Shown: positions 61,801-64,000 of the stretch, piece after piece
Layout: the number at the start of each line of letters is the position of its first letter
Numbering within the stretch: the first letter of the stretch is position 1
Source: CAZLMW01 sp964560875
GTDB taxonomy: Bacteria > Myxococcota_A > UBA9042
DNA length: 64,000 nucleotides
Assembly (NCBI GenBank): GCA_964560875.1
Contig: CAZLMW010000032.1
Span: forward strand, 1 to 64,000
Direction of reading: 5' to 3'
Notes under the pieces: model-generated
Databases searched by the model: none
What the model saw: the letters and a program-made list of their open reading frames with translations, nothing else
What the model was told of the DNA's origin: nothing
Position numbers and translations under genes: made by a program

Positions 61801-64000
61801 TGAACGCGCTCGGCTGCAAGTCCTTCTTCGAGGACAGCGACAAAGATGGCTACGGCGGCGGCTCGGCTCGTTGCCAGTGCCTGCCCGAAGGTACGTTCGT
61901 CACCGCGCTCGGCGGCGACTGCAACGACAATGATCCGACGGTCAGCCCCGGTGCGCCGGAGATCTGCGACAACAAGGACAACAACTGCAAGGGCGGCAAG
62001 GACGAAGGCTGCGACAACGACCTGGACGGATTCTGTGACGCGAACATGAAGATCGCGGCGTCCGCGACGTGCGTGAACAGCAAGAAGCCGACCGGCACCG
62101 CGCTTGTCGTCAACAACGCCGACATCAAGAACACCGGCGTCGCCGGCAACAGCGGCAAGGGCACGGCCTACACGGTCAAGTGCCTCAACGGATACGTCGC
62201 GGTCGGCCTCGACGGCCTCAAAGACAACGGCATGGTCAGCCGCTATCGCCTCAAGTGCGCCAAGCTCAACCCCGATGGCTCGTTCGGCATCACCGTCTTC
62301 AGCGACTACTTCGGCACCGCGAACAGCAGCCCGATCCCCGCGATCAACTGCGCCAAGGGTCACGTGCTCATCGGTGGCACCAACTACGTGCACAAGGCGA
62401 CCGGCCAGCTGATTCGCTTCATGACCCGCTGCAAGAGCGTCGTGGACGTATCCAAGGCGCAAAACAACGCGACTGCGAGCAACGTCGGCAACTTCGGTGA
62501 CACCGCTTCCGGTCAGTCGACAGGCACCACAGTTTGCCCCAACGGCTACGCGGTCACCGGCATCCAGGGCACCTTCGGACCCAACCCGTACAACGTTGGT
62601 TTCGTGTGCGCCCGCGTCGAAAACAAGGTCGATGGCCTCGTGCCCGGCGATGACTGCAACGACGCCGACAAGACGATCAACCCGGCAGCCGTCGAGAAGT
62701 GCGACGACAAGGACCAGGATTGCGACGGTGAAGCCGACAACACCTGCGACGCGGACAAGGACGGCTACTGCAACAAGACCAAGACGATCGTCGGAACGCC
62801 GGTTGTCTGCAGCAAGGGCGGCAACGACTGCGATGACCTCAACGCAGGCGTCCACCCCGGCAAGACCGAGGTTTGCGACGACCTCGACAACGACTGCAAC
62901 GGCCAGCTCGACGACGGCTGCGACGTTGACGGCGACGACTACTGCACGCAGGCCAAGTCCGTTATCGGCAAGCCGAAAGTCTGCCCCAACGGCGCCGGTG
63001 ACTGCGACGACAAGCAGAAGGCGATCAACCCGGGCGCGAAGGAAGTTTGCGACGGCATCGACAACAACTGCGCAGCGGGTGCCGACGAAATCTGCAAGGA
63101 CAACGACGGCGACGGTTACTGCATCGGCAACACCGGCGTCTCGGGCGGCTGCCCCAAGGGTGGCAACGACTGCGACGACACCAACGCGTCGATCAACCCC
63201 GGACAGCGCGAAGACTGCAACACCGAAGCGGACGACAACTGCTCAGGCACGCCGAACGACCTCAACGCGGTCAACTGCGTCAACTGGTTCGTCGACTTCG
63301 ACGGCGACAATTGGGGCGCGGGCAAGAGTGAATGCCGCTGTCACCAGACCGGCAAGCTGACCAGCAACCAGGAAGGTGACTGCGACGACAAGAACCCGAC
63401 CGTCAACCCGGCCGCGACCGAGATCTGCGACGGCGTCAACAACGACTGCAACTTCAAGCTGCTCAAGGGCGTTCAGTTCAACGGCCAGGTGGTCAGCTCG
63501 ATGAACGTCGGCAGCCACGGTGGCGGCTTCCACCTCTTCCACAAAGAGTACTGGTACCCGCAGTGGAGCGGCAGCTACAACACGACCGTCCGTCGCTACG
63601 ACATCAACCACAAGTCGCTCGGCTCGTTCAACTCCGGCCGCCGCTACGTGCGCCAGCTGTCCGGCGATCCGAAGGAAGACACCTACTACGTCGCCTGCCA
63701 GCACAACGGCATCCGCAAGATGAAGGGCAAGACGAGCTCGGTCCTGTGGACCCGCAGCATCAGCAGCTACCCAGGTGCGGTGACCTCCGACGGCAACAAG
63801 GTCTATGCGCAGCGCTACAACGACTACCGCGGCCTGTACATCCTCAACCGCAGTAACGGCAACCAGGAAGCGTACAAGCAGCTGCAGGGCGACCTGTACG
63901 GTCAGTACAACTTCGGCCTGTTGCACGCCATCGACGGCAAGCTCTACCGCGGCGCCTACGCTGACCGCTGGGTCTACCGATACAACATCAGCGACCTCAA
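52848..64000 (+). CDS. Giant lectin- and metal-repeat lipoprotein, 3' end outside window
   Basis: The frame stays open from an ATG with GGGAGG to the right edge, more than 3,700 residues. Lipobox VFGAC (Cys29). In order: CTDC-type Cys repeats (about 160-830, 'CNDNNPCTIDTC'); a MAM-like beta domain (845-1010); a cadherin/Ig-like module; an alpha/beta domain (1115-1345); a pre-peptidase-C-like domain (1375-1500). From about 1500 to 3540 there are some two dozen MopE-like metal-binding repeats ('DCNDxDxxINPGAxEICDG'). These are interrupted by a SUEL-type lectin domain (1779-1861), a C-type lectin domain with QPD (2188-2322), a coiled coil (2611-2721) and a 'CPNGYAVTGIQG' domain (3077-3265). A beta-propeller-like region starts near 3540. 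It is likely a surface adhesin. Confidence 0.9.
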   Translation, partial: MKSPSNTRVSRIDRLALPIAALAIVFGACAEEPDPPSGLLTDYASGVDAEFGVETFALGPPSISVTYPPAKPFTGFDQQAGNTPLTPNGVELSVKNCDLKPGTCAIECRLNGVLKFKTYKLKGNQIANVGNAGLKTLTCYLLDESGGGSKEFKNTEARTVRSFYVRKPCKNGSDCASSDACAYEQCVDLKCFYSPKPFCCNDNWACLTGETCQNAGTASAKCSSCTQDADCSDGDECTTDKCDLSLSKGQCTNIKTNAKCCTKASDPCDDGLACTTDTCDTTKKECINKKIAGACCSNADCDPNDPCLVGQCVDAECRTGADIFKKDCCSPKHNPTCNDNRHCSLDKCDTTDAKYQKVTDGVKWTQCKHSPDPSKGDDCCDPFNQTNECDDGNACTYDACINFTCVNKVVAQCCLADKDCNDKNSCTTDTCAKEKDAKATDAGECVFKKADPLCCESTPDCDDGKQCTADKCNLFTNKCVFTKTDPSCCDLSSECNDNDLCTTDFCVNGFCVHGPDGQKPNCCTKSDNCNDNNPCTIDTCDTVKNDCKFVSNGDPTCCVGNDDCDDGDCATLDFCASNNKCAFKGDPTKCSNNIDCDDGLACTKDTCDTSSGCGVCKHEASKGCCDNDAQCNDGNPCSADKCLNNKCENSGLAGCCIDDKDALSKCDDKNGCTIDYCINNTCRHTVPKNGCCATDKDCEDGDFCTLNQCSDIDAGSKTGKCKFPKDPLKKDCTCDPTKVAQDVPNSHCNDNNTCTIDACIGGICIHKPKKGCCLDKFDCNDGNLCTFDQCVFNECLNYEATGDNALCCKKETEKIDCAYLNSSCAKGICETKTDGSRACVASPLDVCTVQIGYCQDFSGGTSLKAMGWNPGDVKGTAKTNWKVATKGNLGPDQHAMLDWTPTKTDYETCLQSPIIQAAGSKSITIQYDRLLDVVKEDTTFRIYGSLDGADVDWTKATLIDVITPKSDVGPNTVDLKLPPALTGSNGLRLAFCAAGKSTANLTSFGLDNVCVVKGGKPTFGKCPPNQIAKFNDLIALPLKAKDPDSDAILSFSLVNAPKFVTLSSALYFWLDNSWNTQLKILPKDINDVGTHTVTIKVSDGFLYSLCTFKVTVIANAGYLVWRPTEVPSTHGAKIANLLKGWVAKKGLTGEKAIVQHTTDLSLYSDLTKFAAIYISLGVYPKKHVLTETEALPLKLFLQQGGKLYFEGGDTWAFDTQTSLHGFFHIKSAKDDSNFGVEGPLKGNGVYQNAKQSPVKFYSFAYEQNFTYNNGNDLLNAATQVKETRNVLHNDGKNDKFFVQVAHDDPNGYRTVASSILVSGLTTDTGTDKPEDAIERIQAFFEEGFVDCVDAKACDDGDECTQDSCIDKRCEHKNTCECSGQETVKCGDTITITSNKGGKSDKVEIYNCAAGTKFSGNEYAVKFGTNTSRPVELNVTSLSDPSARVFVLNAGKGTTCDTNACFATGGAGKTKFASAKGNLYYIVLDTVEGKDATAKVTITCGAGEICNDLQDNNSNGLIDCKDLASCCGDPACAEICDGVDNDCDGHIDENCDADGDKFCDAKAVVEGTPAVCPKGKGDCDDSDTTVNPGAKEVCLNGKDDNCNGAQDEEDAAGCKNYFKDVDEDKFGAGAPKCLCAPKGTYTADKGGDCNDADPKINPVDNPEICHNGVDDDCTGTQNDLNALGCTTFYTDTDADGFGTLPKKCLCFAEGAATAKKPGDCNDGDTNINPNAKEICNGLDDDCDGLRDEGCDDDGDLYCDFDMKYVAVGAEKKQCAQAAQGANLNVTCSEKDAKITQISFASYGQPKGKCGGFEQSACHAKLSVQKLKDACLGKHSCIIAATDQVFGKPCEGQKSLQVEVVCTGKNGKPPSKCPKGPGDTDDNDPKINPEGIEICDGKDNDSDFQIDEDCDDDGDQYCDKDMIVIGAPDVCPKGGGDCDDKVKTTNPGVNENCATIGIDDNCNGNDNDVDADNCTPRFYDNDKDNYGTTEFKCLCKPLGLFFAKLTGDCNDYDKTIHPGAAEICDNIDNNCNGKVNEGCDDDGDGYCDANQPWDVTGILVCKNGKGDCDDQDKEVNPGKAEKCGNGKDDDCDGSQNDPNAIGCTTFYSDADGDGFGTNTSKCLCVPEGTFTATKKGDCDDTKKTVNPIATEMCNNVDDNCNGVKDESCDQDGDGFCDAKKQVTLSDACPKSRPVCAGQEYLNTCYTGFKDTKTFAGANKYCTGLGGHLAVIDESKENEVVRKAALQGCGAGTLSIIGLGDTDKEGTYKWVDGTLYQYKNWKTGQPDNGGAGLDEDGVVISSTTGAWEDIQLTAKHCFVCEVKLANYKPRAGDDCNDNDKNVYPGATEICDDVDSDCDGKVDNSCDKDNDGYCDAKLGVSNPAPKVCPKGGNDCDDLNQDQNPGVKEICGNGIDDDCNGSQNDQDASNCTAFYFDGDKDKYGLNVKLCLCEPAGNYTAKVGGDCEDKNPLINPAGKEICGNSIDDDCSGTQNDENAQGCSKFFLDQDGDKHGLDGLTKCLCFGENDYTAKVGGDCNDVDPKIHKGGTEVCDNADNDCDSKVDEGCNGDGDEYCNGDMVTTGLPSICPKGGGDCNDQDAEVNPGHAEWCDGKDNNCDSPHTSAALAAQRKKWEDAQTARLAADAKVTGLQKDIVNLTKLIGTQEILCQNQPSQQCSDQLAKFKKDKTDREAGLKTAQADAAAKLSAEKTEYNTYIKMLKAGGTSDEGCDDDGDDYCDAAMKTVGKPVACPKGGNDCKDTDKNIHPGMQENCATTFDDNCDGSTNDVNALGCKKFGEDLDGDAYFPDNGKISCICRAEAPLTGTKSGDCDDKNKLVNPGVQEICDGVDNDCDGKVDNGCDDDGDSYCDASMVTIGKPAVCKNGGGDCNDSSASVNPGAKEICNDNIDQNCDGDLNGIDAVGCKKHYHDGDNDGWAVDVALCLCAPQNAYKVTDTKKIGDCDDTTQAVNPAAAEKCGDGLDNNCNGTQNDLNALGCKSFFEDSDKDGYGGGSARCQCLPEGTFVTALGGDCNDNDPTVSPGAPEICDNKDNNCKGGKDEGCDNDLDGFCDANMKIAASATCVNSKKPTGTALVVNNADIKNTGVAGNSGKGTAYTVKCLNGYVAVGLDGLKDNGMVSRYRLKCAKLNPDGSFGITVFSDYFGTANSSPIPAINCAKGHVLIGGTNYVHKATGQLIRFMTRCKSVVDVSKAQNNATASNVGNFGDTASGQSTGTTVCPNGYAVTGIQGTFGPNPYNVGFVCARVENKVDGLVPGDDCNDADKTINPAAVEKCDDKDQDCDGEADNTCDADKDGYCNKTKTIVGTPVVCSKGGNDCDDLNAGVHPGKTEVCDDLDNDCNGQLDDGCDVDGDDYCTQAKSVIGKPKVCPNGAGDCDDKQKAINPGAKEVCDGIDNNCAAGADEICKDNDGDGYCIGNTGVSGGCPKGGNDCDDTNASINPGQREDCNTEADDNCSGTPNDLNAVNCVNWFVDFDGDNWGAGKSECRCHQTGKLTSNQEGDCDDKNPTVNPAATEICDGVNNDCNFKLLKGVQFNGQVVSSMNVGSHGGGFHLFHKEYWYPQWSGSYNTTVRRYDINHKSLGSFNSGRRYVRQLSGDPKEDTYYVACQHNGIRKMKGKTSSVLWTRSISSYPGAVTSDGNKVYAQRYNDYRGLYILNRSNGNQEAYKQLQGDLYGQYNFGLLHAIDGKLYRGAYADRWVYRYNISDL

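Overview
The window is GC-rich and densely coded. It almost certainly comes from a Myxococcota (myxobacterial-type deltaproteobacterial) chromosome. The evidence is a canonical gsp type II secretion operon, MYXO-CTERM-like sorting tails, many large Cys-rich and Ser/Gly-linkered lipoproteins, a PP2C phosphatase, a eukaryote-like Ser/Thr kinase with PEGA domains, and a gene block whose order and domain content match the Glt/Agl gliding-motility envelope complex of Myxococcus. No phage, transposon, rRNA or CRISPR was seen. There is one tRNA.

Layout. (1) 1-7452, minus strand: gspC-D-E-F-G-H in classical order; gspH runs off the left edge. A near-perfect sigma-54 promoter lies in front of gspC. 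(2) 7640-14295: a Cys-rich lipoprotein, truA, an unusual FN3/sorting-tail/beta-barrel fusion, asd, a PP2C phosphatase and an HU/IHF-family protein. (3) 14539-21693, minus strand: three tandem paralogous lipoproteins with HYDIN/ASH-like and PKD-like domains and a conserved C-terminal domain carrying Asp-rich loops. (4) 22411-34396, plus strand: a vWA lipoprotein (CglB-like), two outer-membrane barrels (GltA/GltB-like), three TPR proteins (GltC-, GltD/AgnA- and GltE/AglT-like) and a small exported protein (possibly the GltF position). (5) 34648-42453, plus strand: a fourth member of the lipoprotein family, a lipoprotein with a C-terminal vWA domain, and a further ASH-domain lipoprotein. (6) 42493-52183: arginine deiminase, a HEAT-repeat lipoprotein, a membrane-anchored triple DsbA-like protein, a degenerate matrixin-like protein with a MYXO-CTERM tail, a small Cys-containing protein, a PEGA kinase and tRNA-Gly(GCC) with promoter and terminator. 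(7) 52848 to beyond the right edge: a giant lipoprotein (more than 3,700 residues in the window) built from Cys-rich CTDC-type repeats, about two dozen MopE-like metal-binding repeats and inserted SUEL-type and C-type lectin domains.

How it fits together (inference): most of the window encodes the cell envelope and surface. The gsp operon could export substrates. The Glt-like block would form an outer-membrane/periplasmic platform presenting a vWA adhesin. The surrounding lipoproteins and the giant lectin protein look like further surface or adhesion components. The inner-membrane motor partners known from Myxococcus (AglRQS, GltG/I/J) are not in this window. All family assignments rest on motifs and synteny read by eye; no database search was run.
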